DNA from: Crocinitomicaceae bacterium
Lineage (GTDB): Bacteria > Bacteroidota > Bacteroidia > Flavobacteriales_D > Crocinitomicaceae
Reading direction: 5' to 3'
DNA length: 64,000 nucleotides
NCBI GenBank assembly: GCA_022447585.1
Contig: JAKVAR010000029.1
Span: 62,001 to 126,000 of the forward strand
This document shows positions 36,171-44,119 of the stretch, in pieces (position 1 is the first letter of the stretch; every line of letters starts with the position of its first letter). The translations under genes and the position numbers were made by a program. The notes under the pieces are model-generated. The model was not told the DNA's origin. It saw only the letters and a list, made by a program, of their open reading frames with translations, and did no database searches.

Positions 36171-36736
36171 ATCACCATACGTTGATTCTGATTTTCTAAT
36201 CTTTCCAATTTCGCTCTTAATAATTTGCGAGCCGTTGATAAATGCCATTTTGATGTCCCTTCTGACATATCTAACTTCTCACCAATTTCTCTGTGGGAGT
36301 AACCTTCTATTACATAGAGGTTAAACACTTTAGATGTAGTATCTGGTAATTCCTGAACTAACATCATTATATTTTCGCAACCCAAATTACTTTCTGCCTC
36401 ATTATCTTGACCAGCTGAATAATAATCCAACTCTCTTTCATTGTCACTTTTAGTAATCTGGGTATTATACTTTTTATTCTTTCTATACTCATCAATTAAT
36501 GCATTCACCATTAACCGTTTTGCCCACGCATCGAAATTTGCGTTTTCGTCCAATTTTTCTAACCCTTTAAGAATTTTCACGAATCCCATATTATAGGCAG
36601 CTCGCGCATCTTCTTCATTTTTATTATATCTGAAACAAATAGGCATAAGAATCCTGAAACCATGCTCATAGAGCTGATTTATGGTTTTGCGATCATCACT
36701 TACGCATAATCTTATAACTTCAGGTGTGATGTTCAT
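36167..36736 (-). CDS. ECF-type RNA polymerase sigma factor
   Basis: The protein has sigma region 2 (NQLYEHGFRILMPICFRYNKNEEDARAAYNMGFVKILKGLEKLD) and region 4 (VQELPDTTSKVFNLYVIEGYSHREIGEKLDMSEGTSKWHLSTARKLLRAKL) separated by a short linker, as in small ECF sigma factors of Bacteroidota. The start at 36736 (MNITPEVIRLC) is preferred; the frame is open to 36763. It forms an operon with the trans-envelope protein and a lipoprotein. Confidence 0.93.
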   Translation of the reverse strand: MNITPEVIRLCVSDDRKTINQLYEHGFRILMPICFRYNKNEEDARAAYNMGFVKILKGLEKLDENANFDAWAKRLMVNALIDEYRKNKKYNTQITKSDNERELDYYSAGQDNEAESNLGCENIMMLVQELPDTTSKVFNLYVIEGYSHREIGEKLDMSEGTSKWHLSTARKLLRAKLERLENQNQRMVI

Positions 36737-36901
36737 TCTATTCTTTAAAAGTCTTATCTTCAAGATTTACTGTAATTTACATAATATTTTCTCCCCAGCT
36801 CACACTCTCCCGTTCTAATTAATAAATACTTTGCCAAGACATCTTGTTTATTCTAACGATAATTGATTTGATTTGGTTGGAAAGACTTGTAAATTAGCTT
36901 C

Positions 36902-37369
36902 ATGAAATTGCATCTAATCAGACATGGTAAAGCAGAACAAGGAACAATCGAAACGACTGACATTAATCGTAAACTTTCTACCAAAGGGATTAAACAGACA
37001 ACGCAATTAGGCAATTATTTGACAAAACTAAATGACATTGAGGTTTGGTGCAGCGACGCCATTCGAACGAGAGAAACACTCTTTTCAATCCAAAAATCAT
37101 GTCAGTTTTCTAATGTTAATTATTTCTTCGACCTATACCTTTGCTCAAAAGTGGATCTTTTATCTCTACTTTGGAAAAGAAAATCCGAGGAAGATTTGAT
37201 TATAATAGGTCATAACTTTGGTATTTCAGACCTTCTATCATATTTCGCAGACACCCCTTTAGAAATGAGAACCTCTGAATACTACTGTCTTGACTTTGGA
37301 AATTTAGCCCGTAATGAAACCTCTCAAGGAACAGGTTCTATTGTGGATTATTATCGCCCTCAGGTTTAA
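36902..37369 (+). CDS. SixA-like histidine phosphatase
   Basis: The 155-residue protein has the RHG motif at residues 7-9 (LIRHGKAEQG), SDAIRTRETL near 56-65 and IIGHNFGISDLLSYF with the second catalytic His, the layout of the SixA branch of the histidine phosphatase superfamily. E. coli SixA acts on phosphohistidine proteins of the nitrogen phosphotransferase system; the target here is unknown. Its 3' end overlaps the convergent rhomboid gene by 32 bp. Confidence 0.88.
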   Translation: MKLHLIRHGKAEQGTIETTDINRKLSTKGIKQTTQLGNYLTKLNDIEVWCSDAIRTRETLFSIQKSCQFSNVNYFFDLYLCSKVDLLSLLWKRKSEEDLIIIGHNFGISDLLSYFADTPLEMRTSEYYCLDFGNLARNETSQGTGSIVDYYRPQV

Positions 37370-38126
37370 CTTCATTTTTTTTGGGGACGAAGTGATATAT
37401 TATTTTTCGCTCTTGTGAATGGGGCGTTTCTGAAATTCCTTCTTCTTGCCTTAATTTCTCGAGACGAATTCGTTCGTTCAACTCACCTTCAAAATCAGGT
37501 GGTTCAATGCCCATCTCTTTTTCAATTTCATATAGAAACTTTGGCGATTGAGGTCCTTTATTTCTGAAGATAAATGCCAAGGCAATACCTACAACTAGTC
37601 CACTCAAGTGACCTTCCCAAGAAACATGTTCTTTCATTGGAAAGATTCCCCAAACCATTCCCCCATAAATAAACGTAACAAATAATGAAATAGCCTGGAG
37701 TGGTTTATATTTTCTAATGACTCCAGAAGTAAATAAGAATCCTGCCATTGCGTATATAACCCCACTCATCCCAATGTGGTAAGAATTATTATTCGAAGCC
37801 ACAATCCAAACTCCAAGCCCGGTAAAAAGCCAAGCCAAACTAAAAACTTTTAACGCTATCTCTCTGTAGTAGTATATGATTGCACCTAAAAGAACAGCGG
37901 TTGGAATAGAGTTATTTAAAATGTGATTCACCTCTTGATTCGAATGAAGTAAAGGCATTAAAAACACCCCCTTCCAGCTAGACAATTCACCGGGCATTAC
38001 TCCGTAATGATAAAATGGAATAAGTGGAAAAAGATGATCAGCCCAGTAGACCAGCCACATAATAACGACCAACAATAATGGATAAACTATTGCCTCCACT
38101 GGAGAACCAAATTGAGCATTTTTCAT
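37338..38126 (-). CDS. Rhomboid family intramembrane serine protease
   Basis: The protein has about six membrane helices. The catalytic serine lies in YHIGMSGVIYAMAGF and the catalytic His in WEGHLSGLVVGIALAF; WKGVFLMPLLHSNQEVNHILNNSIP is the usual L1/H region. Rhomboids cut membrane proteins within the bilayer. The soluble C-terminal tail of about 70 residues is charged and ends in a repeat-poor KKNEVKPEGDNNPQ. Start at 38126 (MKNAQFG); an ATG at 38156 adds ten residues. Confidence 0.92.
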   Translation of the reverse strand: MKNAQFGSPVEAIVYPLLLVVIMWLVYWADHLFPLIPFYHYGVMPGELSSWKGVFLMPLLHSNQEVNHILNNSIPTAVLLGAIIYYYREIALKVFSLAWLFTGLGVWIVASNNNSYHIGMSGVIYAMAGFLFTSGVIRKYKPLQAISLFVTFIYGGMVWGIFPMKEHVSWEGHLSGLVVGIALAFIFRNKGPQSPKFLYEIEKEMGIEPPDFEGELNERIRLEKLRQEEGISETPHSQERKIIYHFVPKKNEVKPEGDNNPQ

Positions 38127-38234
38127 TGAGGTACTCTTGTCAAATCTTATGCCCAATGCAATTTAATGACAATGTGGCACCATTTCATAATTTGTTAAAA
38201 GCCTCAAATTAGCTCAGGCTCTAAAGAAAAACCA

Positions 38235-38242
38235 TATTTTTG
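38235..38242 (+). promoter_or_regulatory. -7 box directly before the DUF2480 gene
   Basis: TATTTTTG fits TAnnTTTG and ends 4 bases before the ATG at 38247, which predicts a transcript starting at or next to the start codon. Confidence 0.5.
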
Positions 38243-38246
38243 CAAC

Positions 38247-38756
38247 ATGACAGAAATCGTAAATAGAGTAAAAGAAAGTGGTTTAATATCCATTGATTTA
38301 GCTGATTACAAATCAAATATTGCCATAATCGCTATTGACATTACTGATGTTTTATGGCAAGGACTTGTTTTAAAAGAAAAAGATTTTCGCTCATGGATTA
38401 AAGAACACGATTGGGACCAATACGCAACAAAAGCGGTCTACATTCACTGTTCAGCGGATGCAATTGTTCCTACATGGGCTTACATGCTCATTGGGTCAAA
38501 ATTGCATGAATCAGGAGCATTTTATGTTGTTGGATCAAAATTAGATCTTGAAAAAGCCTTAATCAAGAATCGTATCGAAGAAGATAATCTAGAAGATTAT
38601 CGAGATGGTAGAGTTATCATCAAAGGTTGTGCGGACATTTCTTGTCCGGAATATGCAATGACTGAATTAATTCGTTTCATACAACCTGTAGCAAAAAGCA
38701 TCATGTATGGAGAGCCTTGTTCTACTGTACCTGTTTTCAAGAAAAAGAAGAAATAA
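38247..38756 (+). CDS. DUF2480 family protein
   Basis: The 169-residue protein matches the Bacteroidota family DUF2480: MTEIVNRVKESGLISIDLADY, IAIDITDVLWQGLVLKEKDFRSWIKEHDW, AVYIHCSADAIVPTWAYMLI and KGCADISCPEYAMTELIRFIQPVAKSIMYGEPCSTVPVFKKKK. Several conserved cysteines (in HCSAD, GCADISCPE and EPCSTVP) suggest metal binding, which is inference. Function unknown. It overlaps the convergent deacetylase gene by 20 bp. Confidence 0.92.
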   Translation: MTEIVNRVKESGLISIDLADYKSNIAIIAIDITDVLWQGLVLKEKDFRSWIKEHDWDQYATKAVYIHCSADAIVPTWAYMLIGSKLHESGAFYVVGSKLDLEKALIKNRIEEDNLEDYRDGRVIIKGCADISCPEYAMTELIRFIQPVAKSIMYGEPCSTVPVFKKKKK

Positions 38757-39357
38757 CATCAAATTGATAGCCTCTTGCTATCAAATCATCTAAGAATATC
38801 GGAAGCAATTCCTTAATTTTCGCTTCAATTTTCAGGTTATCGTGCAATACCAAAATATCCCCTCCTTTAATTTGTTTTTGGGATTTAATTAAGATTTCAT
38901 CTACACTCACATTTTCATCAAAATCATAAGACAACCAGGTCCACATAATGATTTCATACTCTTTACGAATACTCGAAACATAAGGCACCGGTAAACGACC
39001 GTATGGAGGCCTGAATAAATTTGAATCAATATATTTAGCTGCCTCCTGAATTGAATTCAAATAATCTTCTTTCGAAGTCTTATTTCCATTCTCATGTTTC
39101 ATAGTGTGATTGCCAATAACGTGACCTTCCTGAACCATTCTATTCATCAATTCTGGGTATTTCTTAGCATTACTTCCCACGCAAAAAAAGGAAGCTTTAA
39201 TTTCTTTTTCTTTGAGAAGGTCCAGAATCCAACTAGTCAAATCAGGTGTAGGACCATCATCAAATGTTAGATATAAAGTTTCAGAAGACGAAAAACCCCA
39301 AGTCCTTCGTGGTACCATCCAACGAATAAAACTCGGGGTTTTAAATAATTTGAACAT
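38737..39357 (-). CDS. Polysaccharide deacetylase (NodB domain)
   Basis: The 206-residue protein contains motif 1 TFDDGPTPD (metal and base aspartates), motif 2 GNHTMKH (metal His pair), motif 3 FRPPYGRLP and the later LVLHDN. It is a carbohydrate esterase family 4 enzyme; no clear signal peptide is present, so the substrate (peptidoglycan, glycan precursor or lipid-linked sugar) is unclear. It follows the DUF2723 glycosyltransferase gene by 18 bp in the same direction. Confidence 0.92.
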   Translation of the reverse strand: MFKLFKTPSFIRWMVPRRTWGFSSSETLYLTFDDGPTPDLTSWILDLLKEKEIKASFFCVGSNAKKYPELMNRMVQEGHVIGNHTMKHENGNKTSKEDYLNSIQEAAKYIDSNLFRPPYGRLPVPYVSSIRKEYEIIMWTWLSYDFDENVSVDEILIKSQKQIKGGDILVLHDNLKIEAKIKELLPIFLDDLIARGYQFDVISSFS

Positions 39358-39375
39358 GTTCTTTCGAACTAGTTT

Positions 39376-42300
39376 TTATTGTCCAGGATTCATCAAAGCA
39401 TCTAAAGAACCTCCATTCACTGGAGCTGGCGTTGATTGCGGTTCTGGAGTACCCGCTTCCATCCATCCATAATGCACTGCCATTGCTTCAGAATAATCTT
39501 GAAGGTTATGTAACATATTTGCGTAATAACCTGCTCTACTTCCTCTTCGCGTAGTTTCACCATTTGCATTTGCTAGCGCTTCAAGCTTATCGAACATTGA
39601 CGGGAACATTGTCTTGTAGAAATGATCAATTTTTGAATTCGTCCTTTTAGACAGGGCACCTTCAGGATCTCCAAACTCATTTGCAGCTGCAGATATCTTA
39701 AAGTAAGCAGCCAAGGCAGCGTAGAAGTCTTTTGTGTTATCCGCTTTAGCAGCAACCTCTACTTGACTGGCCTCATAGTACCCAATAATCGATTCTAATT
39801 GATCAGCAACTTCAACACCTAACTTTTCGGCACCAGCTTTATCACCAGCCATATAAAGAACTGCTATATAATCATGAAGAACACCATCTGTATATGCTGT
39901 TAATGTTTTACCATTAATTGTATAATTATCTCTAGGATTGCTGGAACCATTCGGTTCACCATAATCAATAACCAAACGTGCTGGCATCACTTCTAACGAT
40001 TTTTTAATTAAGGCAATCGCTTTGGTATTATATCCTTTAATCACCTCTTTACTAACTTCAGCAGGTAAACGAGTTGCATCCTGTCCCATGCCTAGGACCA
40101 TTGCTCTTCTTTCATTATTTTGCTCTGCTGACATAGCTCTTGATACAAATTCTTCAGCTAGAGACAAGAAATGTAATCGATATTGTTTTGTATGACGTCT
40201 AGCATAGTAGTCGGTTAGAACATCTGGGTTATCCATTGCACCATAATCATATGTTTCCATCAAATTAGTGTACATCTTATCCCCATTGAATCTAGAGCCT
40301 TCATTATCGATTGGATTTAATTCAAAGGCCATTCCGTTTTGTTTCACATAACCTCTTCTATAGAATGCGATAGAAACATCCGATCCACCAGGCGAAGAGA
40401 AGCTAATGCCACGTTTCCATTCGTTATTCGAAATGATATCTAACATCATCACTTGTTCACGTGTTAATCCACGTTTATCGAAGTTAAACCTCATTTCTTT
40501 CAAGCAGTTCGCTTCTTGTTCTTTAGAAACAACACCAGAAGCAACTGCATTCTTCACATTCACCGGTAAAACAAAACCGGTACTTGGGAAAATCCTAACT
40601 AAACGTTGACCGTTATAATTAATCAAATTCTCATCATCTCGAGTGAATTCCATTGCCTCAGCAAGATCTGTATAGTTCCAACCTTTCTCGTAATCAATCA
40701 TTAATTTTTGGAAAGCTTGCAATGTTTGCTCATTCGATTGAACTAACCCACTTTGAGCAGCACTAAACACCTCCATTGCTGCTTGATACTTTTTGAAAAT
40801 TACATCTGTTGGATCTTGAGAAGTCAATGGTGCTGCTAAAATTGCTTTAATCTGTGCTAGCCTTCCAGCAACTCGCGGGTCGGAAGCAGTCGTAGAAGCT
40901 AATAATCCTGACGCTTGATTATTAAAAACATTAGTCGCTTGAACCAATTCATTTGGACTAGCATCAGCTCTCATTTTAATTACTCTTCGGATAATATCCG
41001 GATTTGTGTTCATATAGAATAACTCGAATAAGTCCGTAAACAGCACTTGATCCGTATTCCCTGCATACATCAAAATTTGATCCTCTGTAAATTTGATCGG
41101 AAGTGGATCAGATTCGTAGGCTCTTAATTTCATTTGATCCGTATACCAGTCGGTTTGCATTAAAGACAAGTTACAAACTCTGACATCTGTTCTTTGTCCT
41201 TCAACCTCCTGCATATACCACAATGGGAATGTATCGTTATCCCCATTCGTAAATATAATACCATTATGTTCTACAGAGTTTAAGTAATTCAATGAAAGGT
41301 TATGCGCAGTCGTTTTTAAACTTCTGTCATGATCATCCCAACCTTGAACTCCCATAATTAATGGGACAGACAAGCAAAGTGCTACAGCAATTCCTGCACC
41401 TTGAACATCCTTTTTCAATGCTTTTCTCAATAAGCCCATCAAAATCAATACGCCTCCACCAATAGCGATCATTATAATCCATGATAAGGTAATTGGTAAT
41501 GAAGAATAACTTCCCATATCAGCGATCAGTGTCAGCAGTACTCCAGCACCTGCGATTACTCCACCACTAACAAGTTCTTTCTTATTGAAGCTTTTAAATG
41601 CATCATAAAGCGCATAGACACCTATACCAATCCACATTGCAAAGAAATAGAAAGATCCGGCATAAGCGTAATCACGTTCCCTTGGTTCGAATGGTCTTGG
41701 ATTAAGATAAACTATAATTGCTAATCCAGTAAATAAGAAGACTAATGACAACACGAATGCATCTTTAGGTGCTCTATAGAAGTGGAATATCAGACCAATA
41801 AATCCTAAAATAATAGGCAAGAAAAAGAATCTATTATTCGATGGGTTCTCTTCTGTAAAAAATGGTGCCAATTCATCTTGGTTACCTAAACGTGCGTTAT
41901 CAACAGCGCTGAAACCAGAAATCCAGTTTCCTCTGATTTCATCTCCATGGCCTTGAATGTCATTTTGGCGCCCTGAAAAATTCCACATAAAATACCTCCA
42001 ATACATCCAGTTCACCTGGTATCTAGCAAAGAAAGTCATGTTTTCGCCAAAAGTAGGAAGTCTATTCCCATCCTTACCTATCTCGCCACCTTTATCATCG
42101 TTAGCATCGTATCCTGACCATCTTTTGTATCCATCGACACGCTGTTTTTCTTGACTCCAATACATCCTTGGGAAGAATGTAGTTTGGGCGTATGTAGGGG
42201 TTGCATCTTTACGCGTTGAGGCATTTGATTCAAAATATTTTTCGATCACTTCGCCTTTATTTACTTTGGCGAATTCATTTGCTCTAGTCTCATCTTTAAA

Positions 42301-43467
42301 TGCTTTTAACTCCTTATCACCTTTCGTTACAACGAACCTCCTTAAGTAGAAAGCAGATAGATCATTCCATTGCTCTCTATCATTCTCAATAGAATTCCAG
42401 TGCTGACCAAAAAGAATTGGTGCAGAACCATATTGTTCACGTTTCAGATAAGCAGTAAGAGTTACTAAGTTCTCAGGATCATTCTCATCCAAAGGTGTAT
42501 TCGCATTTGAACGAATAACGATAACTGCAAAAGAGCCATATCCAATCAACAATAGGATTAAACCCATTGTGGCTGAATACAATATTCTATTCCCTTTCTT
42601 ACGTGCAAAACGAATTAAGAAAACGCATAATGAAACGATTAATAAGAAGAAGAAAATTGTTCCACTATAGAATGGTAACCCGAGAGAATTAACGAATCCT
42701 ACCTCGAAAGATGACGCCATTGAAATAACCCCTTGAATGACTCCAACTTGAATAAATCCAAGTATCACAACCCCCAAAACACCAGTGAAAAGAATACCTT
42801 TTAAGTCAGCCGTTTTCTGATACCTGAAGTAAATTACATAAGCAATTGCCGGGACAACAAGAATACCTAAAAGGTGAACCCCAATTGCTAATCCAAGCAT
42901 AAACATGATTAACAACAACCAACGATCTGGTGAATAACCAGTAAACAATTTACCACCTTGAATCGCAGTCATTTCTTCATCCCACTTTAGAATTGCCCAG
43001 AAAATGATGGCTGTAAATAAAGAAGACATTGCATAGACCTCTCCTTCAACGGCAGAGAACCAAAAAGACTCTGAGAAAGTATAGGCCATTGAACCTATAA
43101 ATGCAGAACCGAGAATTGCGATTTTATCTCCACTTGTTAATTCAGGCTTATCTCTAAGACTAATTTTCTTAACTAACATTGAGATTGACCAAAACATAAA
43201 TAATATAGTTGCAGAACTAGATAAAGCAGAAACTCTATTGATCCATACAGCTACATTTTCAGGTTCAGCAAAGAACGAGAATAATCTGCCGATAACCATA
43301 AATAACGGTGCTCCCGGAGGATGACCAACTTCTAGTTTATATGCAGCAGTGATATACTCACCACAATCCCATAAACTCACTGTGTCTTCAATCGTGATAA
43401 AAAACACGACAGTAGATATTAAAAATACCAGCCAACCAAGATAGAGGTTCAATTTCTTATAATTCAT
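39376..43467 (-). CDS. DUF2723 membrane glycosyltransferase (TMEM260/GT117-like)
   Basis: The 1363-residue protein has about twelve membrane helices in its first half and starts with the family pattern IEDTVSLWDCGEYITAAYKLEVGHPPGAPLFMVIGRLFS, whose acidic residues in the first loop resemble those of GT-C enzymes. Human TMEM260, of the same family, is a protein O-mannosyltransferase. The long soluble C-terminal half (from NSVEHNGIIFTNGDNDTFPLWYMQEVEGQRTDVRV on) has helical TPR-like sequence and ends in a Pro/Ala-rich tail. A role in glycosylating exported proteins is likely. The polysaccharide deacetylase gene follows. Confidence 0.88.
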   Translation of the reverse strand: MNYKKLNLYLGWLVFLISTVVFFITIEDTVSLWDCGEYITAAYKLEVGHPPGAPLFMVIGRLFSFFAEPENVAVWINRVSALSSSATILFMFWSISMLVKKISLRDKPELTSGDKIAILGSAFIGSMAYTFSESFWFSAVEGEVYAMSSLFTAIIFWAILKWDEEMTAIQGGKLFTGYSPDRWLLLIMFMLGLAIGVHLLGILVVPAIAYVIYFRYQKTADLKGILFTGVLGVVILGFIQVGVIQGVISMASSFEVGFVNSLGLPFYSGTIFFFLLIVSLCVFLIRFARKKGNRILYSATMGLILLLIGYGSFAVIVIRSNANTPLDENDPENLVTLTAYLKREQYGSAPILFGQHWNSIENDREQWNDLSAFYLRRFVVTKGDKELKAFKDETRANEFAKVNKGEVIEKYFESNASTRKDATPTYAQTTFFPRMYWSQEKQRVDGYKRWSGYDANDDKGGEIGKDGNRLPTFGENMTFFARYQVNWMYWRYFMWNFSGRQNDIQGHGDEIRGNWISGFSAVDNARLGNQDELAPFFTEENPSNNRFFFLPIILGFIGLIFHFYRAPKDAFVLSLVFLFTGLAIIVYLNPRPFEPRERDYAYAGSFYFFAMWIGIGVYALYDAFKSFNKKELVSGGVIAGAGVLLTLIADMGSYSSLPITLSWIIMIAIGGGVLILMGLLRKALKKDVQGAGIAVALCLSVPLIMGVQGWDDHDRSLKTTAHNLSLNYLNSVEHNGIIFTNGDNDTFPLWYMQEVEGQRTDVRVCNLSLMQTDWYTDQMKLRAYESDPLPIKFTEDQILMYAGNTDQVLFTDLFELFYMNTNPDIIRRVIKMRADASPNELVQATNVFNNQASGLLASTTASDPRVAGRLAQIKAILAAPLTSQDPTDVIFKKYQAAMEVFSAAQSGLVQSNEQTLQAFQKLMIDYEKGWNYTDLAEAMEFTRDDENLINYNGQRLVRIFPSTGFVLPVNVKNAVASGVVSKEQEANCLKEMRFNFDKRGLTREQVMMLDIISNNEWKRGISFSSPGGSDVSIAFYRRGYVKQNGMAFELNPIDNEGSRFNGDKMYTNLMETYDYGAMDNPDVLTDYYARRHTKQYRLHFLSLAEEFVSRAMSAEQNNERRAMVLGMGQDATRLPAEVSKEVIKGYNTKAIALIKKSLEVMPARLVIDYGEPNGSSNPRDNYTINGKTLTAYTDGVLHDYIAVLYMAGDKAGAEKLGVEVADQLESIIGYYEASQVEVAAKADNTKDFYAALAAYFKISAAANEFGDPEGALSKRTNSKIDHFYKTMFPSMFDKLEALANANGETTRRGSRAGYYANMLHNLQDYSEAMAVHYGWMEAGTPEPQSTPAPVNGGSLDALMNPGQ

Positions 43468-43675
43468 ATGCAGTTGTTAAGCGTTATTGCCAGGTCCTTT
43501 GACCAAGCACCGTTTTTTTTAGGCTTTGCGAAAATAAGAATATTAAAGCAGGTTGAAACTGTCTAAAAGTGAAAAATTGTCAATTTTTAAATGTTCATTT
43601 CCAGTAGGATGGAAAAAAAGTACATTTTTTTCAAATTTTTATTCCAAAATGTTGTGCAGAAATGAATTTTGTTCG

Positions 43676-43683
43676 TAGCTTTG
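43676..43683 (+). promoter_or_regulatory. -7 box of tRNA-Gln
   Basis: TAGCTTTG matches TAnnTTTG and ends 10 bases before the mature tRNA. A TTG lies 24 bp upstream. Confidence 0.5.
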
Positions 43684-43693
43684 CAACCGCAAT

Positions 43694-43766
43694 TGTCCCA
43701 TGGTGTAACTGGCAACACGTCTGTTTTTGGTACAGAAGAGTCTAGGTTCGAGCCCTAGTGGGACAA
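43694..43766 (+). tRNA. tRNA-Gln (anticodon TTG)
   Basis: A 7-bp acceptor stem (TGTCCCA with TGGGACA), D arm GTGT/ACAC, anticodon stem TCTGT/ACAGA with loop TTTTGGT, a short variable loop, and T arm CTAGG-TTCGAGC-CCTAG form a complete cloverleaf. The anticodon TTG reads CAA and CAG. CCA is not encoded. Confidence 0.95.
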
Positions 43767-43771
43767 CTTTT

Positions 43772-43800
43772 AAAGCTTCATCGAAAGGTGAGGCTTTTTT
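43772..43800 (+). terminator. Terminator after tRNA-Gln
   Basis: AAAGCTTCA pairs with TGAGGCTTT (one G-T pair) and a T run follows. Confidence 0.75.
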
Positions 43801-43803
43801 GTT

Positions 43804-44119
43804 GGAATAACATTCCAATGTCAGTCTTGAAAGAGCCTACATCGAGCTTTTCGCTTTAACAAAAGTGCTTGCCTTTTCGTAAACGTTATTCAATCTAATC
43901 GGGCAACTCTCAAAGTTTCTTATTCCACCAACACTGTTCCATTTTATCGCAACAATAGTGGAAAACACAGAATATCCAATAAGTCGATTAAATTTAGCGT
44001 TAAAGTCCACTTCATCGAACAATTATTTCCAAAGAATAAAACTTGCTCTCAAGGATTTATGCACTCTACTTTAATTTGTTTTAAGATTTAACTAACTTAG
44101 TTTGAATTAAATATTTGAT
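43804..44119 (+). other. Intergenic region without a recognised gene
   Basis: Just after the tRNA terminator is a perfect inverted repeat TTGGAAT-AAC-ATTCCAA (43802-43818). A 61-codon minus-strand frame (43837-44022) matches nothing I know and is probably chance. The rest is AT-rich upstream DNA of the next gene. Confidence 0.4.

Noticed and set aside
43694..43766. tRNA-Gln as an integration site for a mobile element
   Set aside because: No direct repeat of the tRNA 3' end, integrase or transposase is found to its right.
43837..44022. 61-codon minus-strand ORF after tRNA-Gln
   Set aside because: No family, promoter or terminator; probably chance in AT-rich DNA.
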